From: an uncultured Pelagibacteraceae bacterium
GTDB lineage: Bacteria; Pseudomonadota; Alphaproteobacteria; Pelagibacterales; Pelagibacteraceae
NCBI GenBank assembly: GCA_902568465.1
Contig: CACFQR010000001.1
Coordinates: 1-64,000 of the forward strand
Reading direction: 5' to 3'
Length of the DNA: 64,000 nt
Of the stretch, positions 48,943 through 61,237 are shown one piece after another. How positions within the stretch are numbered: the stretch's first letter is position 1; each line of letters starts with the position of its first letter. The position numbers and the translations under genes are program-made. The notes beneath the pieces are model-generated. The model saw only the letters and a list, made by a program, of their open reading frames with translations. It did not search any database and was not told the origin of the DNA.

Positions 48943-50103
48943 TCACCCCACCGCCTTCACAATTTTTTTAGCTGCATCATCTAAATCACTAGCAGATAAA
49001 ATTTTTAAATTTGAATTTTTTAAAATTTTGTTTCCTTCCTCAAAGTTAGTACCCGAGAGTCTCACAACTAATGGTACATTCATTTTAGTTTCCTTGGCAG
49101 CTTCAATTAATCCTTTAGCTAACTCATCGCATCGAAGAATTCCCCCAAAAATATTAACTAAAATTCCTTTAACGCTCTTATCAGAAAGTATAATTTTAAA
49201 TGCGGCAGCAACTTTTTCTTTTGAAGCTCCTCCCCCGACATCCAAAAAATTGGCAGGTTCTTTACCATACATTTTTATTATATCAAGTGTCGCCATAGCT
49301 AACCCAGCTCCATTTACCATGCAACCTATTGATCCATCTAATTTAATATAAGATAAATTATGTTTACTCGCTTCTATTTCAATTGGATCCTCTTCATCTA
49401 AATCTCTTAGTTTTGATATTTCAGGATGTCGAAATATTGCATTATCATCAAAATTTATTTTTGCATCTAGGCACAATAAATCATCAGTTTCTGTTATTAC
49501 TAGAGGATTTATTTCAACCAAATTTGCATCTTTAGTAATAAAAAGATTAAAAATTGAATTAATTATCTTGTTGGCTTGTTCTTTCTGTTTTTTGTTTAAA
49601 TTAAAAATATTAGTAATTTTATTTAGATCATCATTTAAAATTTTATCTGCTAAATTAAATTTTGTGGTAACAATTTTCTCTGGATTATCTTTAGCTACTT
49701 TTTCAATATCCATTCCACCTTCGGTGCTGCTAATAAATGCAACTTTTGAACTTGTCCTATCAATTAAACAAGCAAGATAAAATTCTTTTTTAACATTGCA
49801 TGCTTCTTCAATATAAATTCTTTTAACTTTCTTACCTTTTTTTCCTGTTTGGTGCGTAACCAAAGTTTTTCCAAACATTGCAGAAGTTTCTTTTAATAAA
49901 TCATCTTTATTTTTAACTAATTTAATGCCTCCAGCTTTACCCCTGCCTCCTGCATGAATTTGGGCCTTTACTACTAGATTGTTTGTATTTAAGTTTTTAA
50001 TTTTTTTATCGATTTCATTTAAACTAAAAATTACATTACCTTTTGGAACTGGAATTTTAAATTCTTTTAGAAGTTCCTTGGCTTGATGTTCATGTATATT
50101 CAT
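48943..50103 (-). CDS. sucC: Succinyl-CoA ligase beta subunit
   Basis: [30 protein letters not shown], [17 protein letters not shown] [18 protein letters not shown]. Confidence 0.96.
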   Translation of the reverse strand: MNIHEHQAKELLKEFKIPVPKGNVIFSLNEIDKKIKNLNTNNLVVKAQIHAGGRGKAGGIKLVKNKDDLLKETSAMFGKTLVTHQTGKKGKKVKRIYIEEACNVKKEFYLACLIDRTSSKVAFISSTEGGMDIEKVAKDNPEKIVTTKFNLADKILNDDLNKITNIFNLNKKQKEQANKIINSIFNLFITKDANLVEINPLVITETDDLLCLDAKINFDDNAIFRHPEISKLRDLDEEDPIEIEASKHNLSYIKLDGSIGCMVNGAGLAMATLDIIKMYGKEPANFLDVGGGASKEKVAAAFKIILSDKSVKGILVNIFGGILRCDELAKGLIEAAKETKMNVPLVVRLSGTNFEEGNKILKNSNLKILSASDLDDAAKKIVKAVG

Positions 50104-50112
50104 TGCAAATAT

Positions 50113-50985
50113 CTAGTTCTTTACACTCTCTATATAGCCAACATTAGCTAAAATATTTTTTACTAATTCTGATTTATTTATTTTAGTGGCAATACTAAAA
50201 ACCATTATATTAAAAAATAAGAGTAGTAATAGGATAATTATTAAATAAACATTAAAATCAAATAACAAAAAATTAAATAACATAAACATTAAAGAAGTAA
50301 CTAGTACTCTGTTTTTAAAAACTGAGATTACTTTTAAAGCAAAATGAATTAATGAAAAATAATTATTTTGGCTTTTTCCAAGTATTCTTTTTTTTCTTGG
50401 CGCATATATTATCTTTTTTTTCCTAAAATGTTTTGCTAGTGAGCCAACGTACGCTAAATTTATATCGTTGGTTGATAGAATTTTATCCAAAGAAGTAAAG
50501 TGTAAATAACTATAAACGCCATACTTTAAATATTTCCATGTTAGAAAAAAAGTAATGTACAAATATGCTTGGTATAAAATTTGAAAAAATAGACCATCGT
50601 CTCTCTTTGTTCTGTTAATTGTAATAGTTTTTTCTGGCTCTTTTTTTGCTTCATTTATAATATCAACTAAATTTTTTGGATCATCTTGACCATCTGCATC
50701 CATAACTATAATTCCACCTTTAAAATTATTTTTTTTTAAATAACTCAACCCAGTAGCTATAGCTATTTGTGCTTTAACATTTTTTTTTAAGTTTAAAACT
50801 TCTATATTTTTCAACTTTAAAATTTTTTTAAAAGATAAGTTATTTTTTAATGTTGAGCCGTCATTTATAATCAAAATACTAATTTCGTTATTTATATCTT
50901 TAATTGCATAGTCAATTTGGGGAATTAACAAATTTAAACAATCCCAATCATTAAAACTAGGAATTAAAATAACAAATTTATTCAT
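50113..50985 (-). CDS. Family 2 glycosyltransferase (polyprenyl-phosphate sugar transferase-like)
   Basis: VILIPSFNDWDCLNLLIPQI, IINDGST, VMDADGQDDP, C-terminal TM pair. Confidence 0.85.
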   Translation of the reverse strand: MNKFVILIPSFNDWDCLNLLIPQIDYAIKDINNEISILIINDGSTLKNNLSFKKILKLKNIEVLNLKKNVKAQIAIATGLSYLKKNNFKGGIIVMDADGQDDPKNLVDIINEAKKEPEKTITINRTKRDDGLFFQILYQAYLYITFFLTWKYLKYGVYSYLHFTSLDKILSTNDINLAYVGSLAKHFRKKKIIYAPRKKRILGKSQNNYFSLIHFALKVISVFKNRVLVTSLMFMLFNFLLFDFNVYLIIILLLLLFFNIMVFSIATKINKSELVKNILANVGYIESVKN

Positions 50986-50998
50986 TATGATTTAAAAA

Positions 50999-51697
50999 CT
51001 ATTTTCTTTTTGTAAAAGTTGTTAATCCTAATTTTCTTTTATTTAGTCTTGAAGAAGCGCAATGTATATGTGTTCGATCCACGATAAGACTCTCTCCAAC
51101 TTTCCAATTGTAAATCATTTCAACTTCCATGCCTCTTAGATTGTTAATATCTATGTGACTTAAATATTTTGCATGCATGTCTTTATCAAATTCAATTTCT
51201 CCTAGATGATCTTTTGATCTAGCGTTTTGTCCTGGTTTTGGTTTAAAATTTAATTCCTCTTCATTATTAGTAAAGGTCGTTGATTGTTTATACCATCTCT
51301 TTTTAAAAAAAACTGTATCACCCGGTTCTATTAGAGGTGTTACGATTTGTTTATAAATTAATGCATTTTCATCAAATCCTGTGTCAACATGTAAAGGAAG
51401 TGGAGCAAAACTTTCATGAAAAAGACCAAAAAAATCCTCTCCTGTTTCTGATTTAAGATTATCCATTTCAAATTCTCCTAAAATTTCTTTTAATTTAGAA
51501 GAATAAATTTTATCAAGTGTTTTATTATAATTTTGTAACCATCTTTTTTTTATAACATTTTGCTTTTTGTTGTTAACTGTAACAGGTAATGATTCGTATA
51601 GTTTTAATATACTTTTAATCTCTTCTTCAGAAAATATTTTGATAACCTTTGGTGGGCCTTCAAATTTTTTAATACTTTCGATATTTTTTATTTCCAT
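50999..51697 (-). CDS. Putative 2OG-Fe(II)/cupin-like oxygenase
   Basis: PLPLHVDTGF (HxD) and downstream DRTHIHCASSR; spacing consistent with a double-stranded beta-helix dioxygenase. Confidence 0.5.
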   Translation of the reverse strand: MEIKNIESIKKFEGPPKVIKIFSEEEIKSILKLYESLPVTVNNKKQNVIKKRWLQNYNKTLDKIYSSKLKEILGEFEMDNLKSETGEDFFGLFHESFAPLPLHVDTGFDENALIYKQIVTPLIEPGDTVFFKKRWYKQSTTFTNNEEELNFKPKPGQNARSKDHLGEIEFDKDMHAKYLSHIDINNLRGMEVEMIYNWKVGESLIVDRTHIHCASSRLNKRKLGLTTFTKRK

Positions 51698-51730
51698 AAA
51701 GTTTCATAATTCTTTTAATTGTTATTATAT

Positions 51731-53296
51731 TTATATGCAATTTTTTAATTCATAGCTTGTCAATTGTTGCATTAAAGAAAACTTTTCATAACAATTTTTA
51801 TATAGGTCAATATAGTGAAAATTATTATTTTCATTAGCTGTGTTTATTACATAAATAACTGAAATTTCATTACGTTTAATTAGATTGTCCATTAATTCCT
51901 GATATTTTGAGACATATTTATTTCCTTTTATAGGGTGTGTGGTGCCGTCTCCAGTATAAATTCTGCTAGGTGCAAAAACATCCTGATCTAAAATTACTGA
52001 AAAAAAAGGATAATTAGTTATTATCATTTTGCTTCTATTATCACTTTTTAAAATTAATTTTATTTTATTAATAAGATCTATTTCCTTTTTGGGGTCATTT
52101 TTAAACTGAGGAGTAATCCATTTTAAGCCAGCAAGTCTATTATCTATTTTATTTGCATTTATCACTAGTTCAAAATTTGCACCTATCAATTCATGAAACT
52201 TCCTGTTCTCATTAAATCTTAAGTGATATTTAAATGTTGAAAATAAGCAAATTATTATAATGAAAAAAGTTATAGCTTTTTTAAATTTTAAATTACTAAG
52301 ATTTAAAGATATATGAGAAAATGCTGATAAAATAGGAATTAAAAAAAAAATAAACGTTTGATTTTTTGTTAAAATTTGGTGCAAAATTAATGAAAACGTT
52401 AAACAGGTTAAAGTCAAGAAAGAATAAAAGTCATTTTTTTTAGTATAGTTCTTTTCATTGAAAAGTTTTTTTAAGTTCACATAAACTAAAAAAAATATTG
52501 CTAAATATATAAAAATAAAGTGTTCAACGATACCACTAAAAGTAAAATTATAATCAACAAATCTCTCTTTACCTACTGTTTGAGGATAAAAAATATACTG
52601 ATCAAAAAATGCAGAAATCAATATTCCTTGGGTTTTGCAAAAAACTAGAAAAAGCGAAATAAATATAAGTGTTCCTAATAAACAATTTTTTATAACTGAG
52701 AGTTTTTTATTTTTTACTACATAAAAAATTGTAACTAAAAATATAAATATAATTAAATATCCTGCGGGTACTTGTTTTGAAAGAAAAGCAAAACCAAAAA
52801 GTATTGGCATTAATATCCAATAAAAATTTTTCTGTGTATTAATTGCGAAAAAAAAGCAATAAACGGCTAATAAAGAAATAAAGGCAGAATGATGATCAAT
52901 AAATGGGGTCCCGCTTGATGGATATGCAAGTACTGATAAGAGTAAAGAATAAAAAAAACAAAAATTAATATTTAGTTTAAAATTTTTTAAAATAAAAAAA
53001 GTACTTAAGGTTAATATCGCATTTATTAAAGAAGCTTGAAATACATATGCTTGCCAATTCACTCCAAATAAATAAAAAAAAATTGCAGATATATAATCAA
53101 GTAACGGACCTTTGATTAACCAATAATCCACGAATGGGATACTGCCATTTAAAATTCTATAACCAGAATCAAAAAAGTGAAAACTGTCCATAGGAAATGT
53201 ACCGCGATTGCCGTAATACTGATTAATAATTATAGAAAAAGTTAAAAGAACTAATATGTATATTTTATTTCTATATTTTAATATTGAAGAAGTCAT
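51731..53296 (-). CDS. Multi-TM membrane glycosyltransferase (GT39/ArnT-like)
   Basis: About 10 TM helices; acidic motif after TM1 PMDSFHFFDSGYRILNG; YWLIKGPLLDYISAIFF. Confidence 0.7.
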   Translation of the reverse strand: MTSSILKYRNKIYILVLLTFSIIINQYYGNRGTFPMDSFHFFDSGYRILNGSIPFVDYWLIKGPLLDYISAIFFYLFGVNWQAYVFQASLINAILTLSTFFILKNFKLNINFCFFYSLLLSVLAYPSSGTPFIDHHSAFISLLAVYCFFFAINTQKNFYWILMPILFGFAFLSKQVPAGYLIIFIFLVTIFYVVKNKKLSVIKNCLLGTLIFISLFLVFCKTQGILISAFFDQYIFYPQTVGKERFVDYNFTFSGIVEHFIFIYLAIFFLVYVNLKKLFNEKNYTKKNDFYSFLTLTCLTFSLILHQILTKNQTFIFFLIPILSAFSHISLNLSNLKFKKAITFFIIIICLFSTFKYHLRFNENRKFHELIGANFELVINANKIDNRLAGLKWITPQFKNDPKKEIDLINKIKLILKSDNRSKMIITNYPFFSVILDQDVFAPSRIYTGDGTTHPIKGNKYVSKYQELMDNLIKRNEISVIYVINTANENNNFHYIDLYKNCYEKFSLMQQLTSYELKNCI

Positions 53297-53333
53297 AATT
53301 TTTTTTTTATTATTTAATATAATTAATTAAAAA

Positions 53334-54296
53334 TTAATTAGCTAGACTTGGGTCAATTTTAATTGCAATTTTTAAAAGATCTTTTACTGCTTTTACTGAT
53401 ACTTCAAAATTTTCTTTTTCTTTTGTATCCAATTTAATTTCAACTATTTTTTCTACGCCTTTATTACCTATGATTGCTGGAACTCCTGCATATAATTTAT
53501 TAAAGCCATATTCCCCATTAAGATATGCTGCACATGGTAATGTTTTTTTTAAGTTTTTAATATATGATTCGGCCATTTCTACCCCTGACGCTGCAGGAGC
53601 ATAAAATGCAGATCCCTTTTGGAGAAATTTTATTATTTCAGCTCCACCCTTTCTTGTCCTAGTGATAATATCTTCCAGTTTTTCTTTTGTAATTTTGTTT
53701 TCTTTTATTAATTCAATTAAAGATTTTCCATTTATAGTAGTACGATTAGGCATGGGAACCATTGTATCTCCGTGACCTCCTAAAACTAAAGTTTTAATTT
53801 TTTTAACCGGCACATTAAACTCTTGTGAAAGAAAATAATTAAATCTGGATGAGTCCAAAATTCCAGCCATACCTACAACTTTATTAGCAGGCATGCCTGA
53901 GTATTTTTGAAGGGCCATAACAATAATATCCAGTGGATTTGTTATACAAATTACAAAAGCATTTGGTGAAGTTGATTTTATTCCATTTGCAACTTCTTTT
54001 ATTATTTTTAAATTTATTTCTAATAAATCATCTCTTGACATGCCTGGCTTTCTTGGCACCCCTGCAGTAATAATAATTACATCGCTATTTTTTGTATCTT
54101 CATAAGAACTAGTTCCTGTGAGGTTTACATCATTACCATCAACTGCTGTTGATTGAGCTATATCTAAAGCTTTACCTTTCGCTATACCTTCGGCTACATC
54201 AAAAAGAACTACATCCGCTAATTCCTTAATACTTATAAGATGAGCTAAAGTGCCACCAATTTGGCCGGCGCCTATTAATGAAATTTTTTTTCTCAT
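53334..54296 (-). CDS. mdh: Malate dehydrogenase
   Basis: [49 protein letters not shown]. Confidence 0.96.
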   Translation of the reverse strand: MRKKISLIGAGQIGGTLAHLISIKELADVVLFDVAEGIAKGKALDIAQSTAVDGNDVNLTGTSSYEDTKNSDVIIITAGVPRKPGMSRDDLLEINLKIIKEVANGIKSTSPNAFVICITNPLDIIVMALQKYSGMPANKVVGMAGILDSSRFNYFLSQEFNVPVKKIKTLVLGGHGDTMVPMPNRTTINGKSLIELIKENKITKEKLEDIITRTRKGGAEIIKFLQKGSAFYAPAASGVEMAESYIKNLKKTLPCAAYLNGEYGFNKLYAGVPAIIGNKGVEKIVEIKLDTKEKENFEVSVKAVKDLLKIAIKIDPSLAN

Positions 54297-54301
54297 ATTA
54301 A

Positions 54302-55795
54302 TTAATTAAGTGTTGGCATAACAAACTCAGGGTCAGCTGCCAATCCTTTTGGCCATTTTGAAGTTATAGTTTTTAGTTTCGTATAAAATTTAACACCTTC
54401 ATTGCCATGCATTCCAGAGCTACCAAACAACGATCTTTTCCAACCACCAAAAGAATGGTAAGCAACAGGTACTGGAATTGGTATATTAATTCCAACCATT
54501 CCAATTTTTATTTTACTAGCAAAAGTTCTTCCTACATCTCCATCGCGGGTATATATACTTGTTCCATTGCCAAATTCATGTTCATTCACTAATTTTATAG
54601 CTGACTCAAAATCTTCTACCCTGACAACTGAAAGGACTGGGCCAAAAATCTCTTCTTTATAAATTCTCATTTTTTGTTCAACATTATCAAAAAGGCAACC
54701 TCCCATGTAAAATCCTTTTTCATAACCTTGTAATTTTATATTTCGACCATCCACAACTAACTTTGCACCTTCTTTAACACCAAGATCAACATAACCTTTT
54801 ACTTTTTCCAAATGTTCTTTTGTTACTAAAGGACCCATTTCAGAATTTTTATCTAACCCGGGTCCTATTTTTAGAGACTCAACTTTTTTAGCTAAATTAC
54901 TTACAAGTTGATCTCCAATTTTTCCAACAGCAACGGCAACGGATTGGGCCATACATCTTTGTCCAGCTGATCCATAAGCAGCACCAATTAAACCATTTAC
55001 TGCTTGATCAAGATCACAGTCTGGCATAACTACACAATGATTTTTTGCTCCACCTAATGCTTGAACACGTTTTTCATTTTTTGCAGCATTTTCATAAATA
55101 TATTTTGCAATAGGTGTTGATCCAACAAAGCTAATAGCAGCCACTTCTTTGTTAGTTAATAATGCATCGACCGCTTCTTTATTTCCATTAACTACGTTAA
55201 AAACTCCATCAGGTAATCCGGCTTCTTTAAATAATTGAGCCAATTTAATCGCACAAGAGGGATCTTTTTCACTTGGCTTAAGTATAAAAGTATTTCCACA
55301 AGCTATAGCGATAGGAAACATCCAAAGTGGAACCATGGCAGGAAAGTTATAGGGAGTTACACCAGCACAAACTCCCAATGGTTGTCTAATCGACCAGCTA
55401 TCAACATCGGTGCCAACATTTTCGGTAAACTCTCCTTTAAGAAGGTGAGGTATGCCGCATGCAAATTCAACAACTTCTAACCCCCTCGTTAATGATCCTT
55501 TAGCATCCTCATAAACTTTTCCATGTTCTAAAACTATAAGTTTTGTTAACTCGTCTGAATTTTTTTCTATAAGTTCTTTAAATTTAAATATAACTCTTGC
55601 TCTTTGCGCTGGCGGTTTCAACGACCAATTTACAAATGCTTTTTTAGCTTTTTCAACTGCAAAATCTATATCTGATTTAGAGGCTAATTTAACATTAGCT
55701 GTTTGTTCGCCTGTAGCAGGATTAAAAACCTTAGATGTTTCTTTTGATGATCCTTGGGTTATTTTCCCATCTATAAAATGTTCAATTAAATTCAT
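54302..55795 (-). CDS. mmsA: CoA-acylating methylmalonate-semialdehyde dehydrogenase
   Basis: [44 protein letters not shown]. Confidence 0.94.
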   Translation of the reverse strand: MNLIEHFIDGKITQGSSKETSKVFNPATGEQTANVKLASKSDIDFAVEKAKKAFVNWSLKPPAQRARVIFKFKELIEKNSDELTKLIVLEHGKVYEDAKGSLTRGLEVVEFACGIPHLLKGEFTENVGTDVDSWSIRQPLGVCAGVTPYNFPAMVPLWMFPIAIACGNTFILKPSEKDPSCAIKLAQLFKEAGLPDGVFNVVNGNKEAVDALLTNKEVAAISFVGSTPIAKYIYENAAKNEKRVQALGGAKNHCVVMPDCDLDQAVNGLIGAAYGSAGQRCMAQSVAVAVGKIGDQLVSNLAKKVESLKIGPGLDKNSEMGPLVTKEHLEKVKGYVDLGVKEGAKLVVDGRNIKLQGYEKGFYMGGCLFDNVEQKMRIYKEEIFGPVLSVVRVEDFESAIKLVNEHEFGNGTSIYTRDGDVGRTFASKIKIGMVGINIPIPVPVAYHSFGGWKRSLFGSSGMHGNEGVKFYTKLKTITSKWPKGLAADPEFVMPTLN

Positions 55796-55823
55796 TTCTG
55801 TCTAAAATGATTTAATTAAGCTT

Positions 55824-56600
55824 CTAGCTTGTTGCAAGCATTTTTTTAATGGAGCCTATAGCCTTTGCTGGATTTAAGCCTTTTGGGCAAGAACTAGCGC
55901 AATTCATTATAGTATGACACCCATATAACTTAAGTTTATCGGCGACCTTTTTTAATCTTTCTTTTTTTTCGTCATCTCTACTATCAGATATCCATCTATA
56001 AGCTTGAAGCAAAACTGCTGGGCCAAGATACTTTTCACTGTTCCACCAATAGCTTGGGCATGAAGTCGAGCAACATGCGCACATTATACATTCATATAAA
56101 CCATCCAGCTTCTCCCTGCTTTTTTTAGACTGATTAATTTCGTTTTTTTTTGATTTACTGTTTTTTGTTTTTAACCATGGCTCAATTGATTCATATTGTC
56201 TGTAAAGTTTACTAAGATCAGCTACTAGATCTTTAACAACTTTTAAATGCGGTAGAGGAAAAATTCTTAAATCACCTTTTATTTCTTTATGTGATTTCAT
56301 GCAAGAAAGAGTATTTACTCCATCAACATTCATTGCGCAAGATCCACATACACCATGTGCGCAAGATCTTCTAAAAGTTAAAGACGAATCTATTTCATTT
56401 TTAATTTTATTTAAAATATCTAAAACTTTATTTCCACAACTATTTAGATCTATTTCAAAAGTATCTTCTCGTGGATTTTCGTTCTTGTCGGGATCCCATC
56501 TGTAAATATGAACTATTTTTAAATTAGAAGATCCCGTTTTATCTTTAAAGTATTGACCTTTCAAGATTTTAGAATTTTTTGGTAAATTAAACTGTACCAT
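55824..56600 (-). CDS. sdhB: Succinate dehydrogenase iron-sulfur subunit
   Basis: [49 protein letters not shown]. Confidence 0.96.
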   Translation of the reverse strand: MVQFNLPKNSKILKGQYFKDKTGSSNLKIVHIYRWDPDKNENPREDTFEIDLNSCGNKVLDILNKIKNEIDSSLTFRRSCAHGVCGSCAMNVDGVNTLSCMKSHKEIKGDLRIFPLPHLKVVKDLVADLSKLYRQYESIEPWLKTKNSKSKKNEINQSKKSREKLDGLYECIMCACCSTSCPSYWWNSEKYLGPAVLLQAYRWISDSRDDEKKERLKKVADKLKLYGCHTIMNCASSCPKGLNPAKAIGSIKKMLATS

Positions 56601-58375
56601 TAATAAACTCTTTCTTTTGGTGGAAAAGTTTGCACGTCATTGGTCAAGGTTGATAGATTAACCTTTCGATAATTAATTTTTACTTCTTTTCCATTGTGCC
56701 AACTTAAAGTATGTTTCATAAAGTTTTTGTCATCTCTTTTAGGAAAATCTTCTCTAGCATGAGCACCACGGCTTTCTTTTCTATGATAAGCTGACTCCAT
56801 TGTTGTAATAGCTTGCCGAATAAGATTGTCAAACTCAAGGGTCTCCACTAAATCTGTATTGAAAATTAAAGATTTATCTTTAACCGATATAGACTCCATG
56901 CCTTCGAAAGGCTTTTTGATTTCATCAACACCTTGTTTTAATGTTTTTTCAGTTCTAAATACTGCACATTTTTCTTGCATTGTTTTTTGCATAGACAGTC
57001 TAAGTTCTGCAGTTTTATTTGATCCATTTCCATTTCTTAATTTATCAAATCTGTCGAGAGATTTTTCAGTTTCAGTTTTAGAAATTTCATCATGTGGAGT
57101 ATTTGGTTTTATTAATTCAATAGCTCTCTTAGCTGCCGATTTTCCAAAAACTACTAAATCTATCAATGAATTTGAACCCAATCTATTTGCGCCATGAACA
57201 GAAACGCAAGCAGCTTCACCTATAGCCATTAAACCTGGTACAGTTTTATCTTTGCCATTGGAATTTAAAACCTCTGCCTTATAGTTAGCTGGTATTCCTC
57301 CCATGTTATAGTGTACGGTTGGTACAACTGGTATCGGATCTTTAGTTACATCTCGATGAACGAAAGTTTCTACTGACTCGGATATTCCTGGTAAGCGATT
57401 TTCAATAATTTTTGGATCTATATGGTCAATATGTAAATGAATATGATCCTTGTTTTCCCCTATTCCTCTTCCCTCATTAATCTCTATTGCCATTGAACGA
57501 CTAACGACATCACGAGAAGCTAAATCTTTTGCTTTTGGAGCGTACCTCTCCATAAAACGTTCACCTTTTGAATTTAGCAAGTAGCCGCCCTCTCCTCTAA
57601 CTGCTTCTGAAATTAAACATCCAATACCATAAAGGCCCGTAGGATGAAATTGAACAAACTCCATATCCTGTAATGGCAATCCAGCTCTTAAAACCATTCC
57701 GTTTCCATCACCAGTGCATGAGTGTGCTGCTGTTGCCGAAAAATAAATTTTACCGTAACCTCCTGTTGCTAATATTGTAATATGGGATCTAAATCGATGA
57801 ATAGTTCCATCATTTAAATTCCAAGCTATTACACCTTTGCATTCTCCATTTTTCATTAATAAATCTAAAGCAAAATATTCAATAAAAAATTCTGTCTTAT
57901 GTTTCAATGCTTGCCCATACAAAGTATGTAATATTGCATGTCCTGTTCTATCTGCGGCAGCACAAGTTCTTTGTACCGGTTCATTGCCGTAATTTTTTGT
58001 CATTCCTCCAAATGCTCTTTGGTATATTTTTCCGTCTTTAGTTCTACTAAAGGGGACCCCATAATGCTCTAGTTCAATGACTGCTGATGGAGCTTCTTTA
58101 CACAAATACTCTATACAATCTTGATCTCCAAGCCAGTCACTACCCTTTACAGTGTCGTACATATGCCAGCGCCAATCATCTTCCCCAGCATTTCCTAAAG
58201 CGGCAGAAATTCCGCCTTGGGCTGCTGCAGTATGACTTCTTGTTGGAAATACTTTTGAAATGCAAGCAGTTTTTAAACCAGACTCACTTAAACCAACTGC
58301 AGCTCTTAAACCTGATCCTCCAGCTCCTACTACTAGGACATCGTACTCGTGATCTACTATGTTATATGCACTCAT
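56600..58375 (-). CDS. sdhA: Succinate dehydrogenase flavoprotein subunit
   Basis: [57 protein letters not shown]. Confidence 0.97.
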   Translation of the reverse strand: MSAYNIVDHEYDVLVVGAGGSGLRAAVGLSESGLKTACISKVFPTRSHTAAAQGGISAALGNAGEDDWRWHMYDTVKGSDWLGDQDCIEYLCKEAPSAVIELEHYGVPFSRTKDGKIYQRAFGGMTKNYGNEPVQRTCAAADRTGHAILHTLYGQALKHKTEFFIEYFALDLLMKNGECKGVIAWNLNDGTIHRFRSHITILATGGYGKIYFSATAAHSCTGDGNGMVLRAGLPLQDMEFVQFHPTGLYGIGCLISEAVRGEGGYLLNSKGERFMERYAPKAKDLASRDVVSRSMAIEINEGRGIGENKDHIHLHIDHIDPKIIENRLPGISESVETFVHRDVTKDPIPVVPTVHYNMGGIPANYKAEVLNSNGKDKTVPGLMAIGEAACVSVHGANRLGSNSLIDLVVFGKSAAKRAIELIKPNTPHDEISKTETEKSLDRFDKLRNGNGSNKTAELRLSMQKTMQEKCAVFRTEKTLKQGVDEIKKPFEGMESISVKDKSLIFNTDLVETLEFDNLIRQAITTMESAYHRKESRGAHAREDFPKRDDKNFMKHTLSWHNGKEVKINYRKVNLSTLTNDVQTFPPKERVY

Positions 58376-58698
58376 TATATTTTATATATCAATAAAGTTA
58401 AAATTATTAACGGTATTATTATACTGAATATTGTTACCAAAAGATTTGCGACATCTTTGATTTTTTTATTAATTATATAATCTTCAAAAATCTCACCTAA
58501 ACTAATTTTAACATGAAAAAAGCCAACAAAAAATACGATGATTGTTAAACTTCCAAATAATGGGTTTTTAAAAAAAAATATAGCTTCTGAATAACCTTTG
58601 GTTGAAAGTAAAATTAATGAAAAATATAGCCATATGTATAGCGGAGCTAAAATTATTGCACTTATTCTATGTAACATCCATTTTCTCGCTGCACTCAT
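58375..58698 (-). CDS. sdhD: Succinate dehydrogenase membrane anchor subunit
   Basis: [26 protein letters not shown]-track start 58725 probably 9 codons too long. Confidence 0.85.
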   Translation of the reverse strand: MSAARKWMLHRISAIILAPLYIWLYFSLILLSTKGYSEAIFFFKNPLFGSLTIIVFFVGFFHVKISLGEIFEDYIINKKIKDVANLLVTIFSIIIPLIILTLLIYKI

Positions 58699-59084
58699 TA
58701 AATAAATCCCCTTGCAAATAACCAAAATATAATTGTTAAAAGTAAAGACGAAATAATTACAACTATACCGGAAAAATTTGCTGTTTTAATTTCAAATCCA
58801 TAGCCCATATCCCAGACTAAATGTCTTATACCACTTAAAACATGAAAACTCATAGACCAAGTAAAACCAATTAAAATAAATTTTCCAAAAAAACTATTCA
58901 CTATAAATAAAAATGTTTCATAATTATTTTCTCCTAGACTCAAAACTGTTAACCAAAAAAAAATTGAAATTAGTGCTATAAGATTTATAACGCCTGAAAT
59001 TCTATGTGTTATTGAGAGTAAAGATGAAATATGCCATCTATAAATTTGAATATGTGGTGATAATGGATTTTTAGAATCATTCAT
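58698..59084 (-). CDS. sdhC: Succinate dehydrogenase cytochrome b556 subunit
   Basis: SPHIQIYRWHISSLLSITHRISGVI, SGIRHLVWDMGYGF. Confidence 0.93.
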   Translation of the reverse strand: MNDSKNPLSPHIQIYRWHISSLLSITHRISGVINLIALISIFFWLTVLSLGENNYETFLFIVNSFFGKFILIGFTWSMSFHVLSGIRHLVWDMGYGFEIKTANFSGIVVIISSLLLTIIFWLFARGFI

Positions 59085-59087
59085 TAT

Positions 59088-60092
59088 TTATTTAATATAT
59101 TTTTTAATAAGAACATTTGCAATTTGAACTGCATTAAGAGCGGCACCTTTTAATAAATTGTCAGATACTACCCACATATTTACAGAATTTTTTTGTGTCT
59201 GGTCGTCTCGTATTCTTGAAATATAAGTTATAAAATCACCACTTGATTCAACTGGAGTGATATAACCACCATCCTTGGTTTCATCTACTACTTTGCAGCC
59301 AGAAGCTTTTTCCAAACACTCTCTTACTTTTTTAGAATTAACTTCTTTATTAAACTCAATATTTACAGACTCGGAATGACCAACAAATACTGGAACCCTA
59401 ACGCATGTTGCGCTGACAGATAAGTCTTGATCTAGAATTTTTTTTGTTTCAACAGTCATTTTCCACTCTTCTTTTGTGTAACGATCTTCCATAAAAGCAT
59501 CTATGTGTGGAATTACATTAAAGGCAATCTGTTTTGTAAAATTTTTTGAACTTACCTTTTGTTTGTTTAAAACTTGTTTGCTCTGTTCCTCTAACTCTTT
59601 TATATGAGCATTGCCCGCGCCTGATACCGATTGATAAGTTGAAACAATTACCCTTTTAATTTTAAATTTGTCATGCAGCGGTTTTAAAGCCAAAACTAAT
59701 TGGATTGTTGAGCAGTTGGCATTTGCAATAATATTTTTATTTTTATAATTTTTTAAAGTATCAGCATTTACCTCTGGAACTACTAAAGGAATATCTTTAT
59801 CCATCCTAAAATATTTAGAATTATCTATAACGATTGTTTTTTTTGCAGCAATCGGTGCCCATTTTTCTGCTATGACACTACCAGCAGAAAAAAATGCTAT
59901 TTTGACTTTTGAAAAATCAAAATCACTTAGACCAATAATAGAATAAGTTTTGTTTTTAAAAGTTATTTTTTTTCCAATGCTTTTATCGGAAGCAATAAGG
60001 TAAAGCTCACTAAATTTAAAGTCTAGTTTATCTATAACTTCTAAAAGCTTCCTTCCAACATTTCCTGTCGCTCCAACAATTGCTATATTCAT
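59088..60092 (-). CDS. asd: Aspartate-semialdehyde dehydrogenase
   Basis: AIVGATGNVGRKLLEVI, NANCSTIQLVLALKPLHD, STYQSVSGAG. Confidence 0.95.
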   Translation of the reverse strand: MNIAIVGATGNVGRKLLEVIDKLDFKFSELYLIASDKSIGKKITFKNKTYSIIGLSDFDFSKVKIAFFSAGSVIAEKWAPIAAKKTIVIDNSKYFRMDKDIPLVVPEVNADTLKNYKNKNIIANANCSTIQLVLALKPLHDKFKIKRVIVSTYQSVSGAGNAHIKELEEQSKQVLNKQKVSSKNFTKQIAFNVIPHIDAFMEDRYTKEEWKMTVETKKILDQDLSVSATCVRVPVFVGHSESVNIEFNKEVNSKKVRECLEKASGCKVVDETKDGGYITPVESSGDFITYISRIRDDQTQKNSVNMWVVSDNLLKGAALNAVQIANVLIKKYIK

Positions 60093-60128
60093 ATATGATT
60101 AAGTATTACTATTGTTTTGTGACCAATT

Positions 60129-61235
60129 CTAGACTAATGGCAGATCAGAGATTGAACCTTTGCTTTTTTTACCATTTATTTCCAATTCAAAAGTAGTTTT
60201 TTTGTCCCAATATTCTTTTTTAATCATTGCAATTCCTACTACTTTTTTAAAATGAGGAGAATAAACTGCTGACCTTAAATGTCCTACTAGGCTTTTTCCA
60301 TTGTGAAGAGGTCTTTCCTCCATCATTTCGATTTTATCTAAATCTATTTTGACGCCCATAAGTTTCCTTTTAATTCCTTCTTTAGAAATTTTAACTAAAG
60401 CTTTTTTCCCTAAATAACTAATATCAGATTCAATATCTATATATTTATCAAATCCACACTCATAAGGATTATCACCATAATCAAAATCATTACCGCATGA
60501 TAAAAGACCACTTTCAATTCTTTCTATTAGATTTGGGCAGCCAGGCTTAACATTAAATTCTTTGCCTGCTAAAAATAGTTCATCATATAAATTTAGTCCC
60601 GCCTCTCTATTTTCTACATAAATTTCATATCCACCTTGCTTAGACCATCCTGAGCGAGCTATGAAAAATTTATTTCCTTTAAAATCAAAATAATCAAAAC
60701 CAAAAAATTTAAGTTCGGTTATTTTTTTTCCTAAAATTTTTTCCATTAATTTAAATGATTTTGGCCCTTGAACAGCTAATATATTCACATCTGGTTCGCT
60801 AACCTCAACCTCCAATTTCAAACCACTTGCTAGTCCTTTGGCATAAAGTCCCACATCGGAGTCTGCTAATGATATCCACCATTTATTTTCGTCTAATTTT
60901 AAAATTATAGGATCATTTATCATTTTACCTTGTTCATCAATTATTGGAGCGTAGTAGCATCTTCCTACTTTTGATTTTGAAAGGTTTCTACAAGTCATTA
61001 GTTGAATCAGTTTTGCGGAATCCTTTCCCTCTATCTGAACTTGTCTTTCGGCGGCAACATCCCAGACTTGAACATGTTCTTTTAAGTGAGAGTATTCTTT
61101 TGCTGTACCATCAAATCCAGCAGGCAAAAGCATATGATTATAAACTGTATAAGCTGTTAAACCCTGCTCCTCAATTCTACTTGTGAAAGGAGTTCCTCTT
61201 AATCGTCTTGCTTTTGCAATATAAAATTTTTTCAT
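60129..61235 (-). CDS. dmdA: Dimethylsulfoniopropionate demethylase DmdA family (GcvT-like)
   Basis: [69 protein letters not shown]-like [14 protein letters not shown]; neighbouring dmdB/metF-like genes. Confidence 0.83.
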   Translation of the reverse strand: MKKFYIAKARRLRGTPFTSRIEEQGLTAYTVYNHMLLPAGFDGTAKEYSHLKEHVQVWDVAAERQVQIEGKDSAKLIQLMTCRNLSKSKVGRCYYAPIIDEQGKMINDPIILKLDENKWWISLADSDVGLYAKGLASGLKLEVEVSEPDVNILAVQGPKSFKLMEKILGKKITELKFFGFDYFDFKGNKFFIARSGWSKQGGYEIYVENREAGLNLYDELFLAGKEFNVKPGCPNLIERIESGLLSCGNDFDYGDNPYECGFDKYIDIESDISYLGKKALVKISKEGIKRKLMGVKIDLDKIEMMEERPLHNGKSLVGHLRSAVYSPHFKKVVGIAMIKKEYWDKKTTFELEINGKKSKGSISDLPLV

Positions 61236-61237
61236 AA

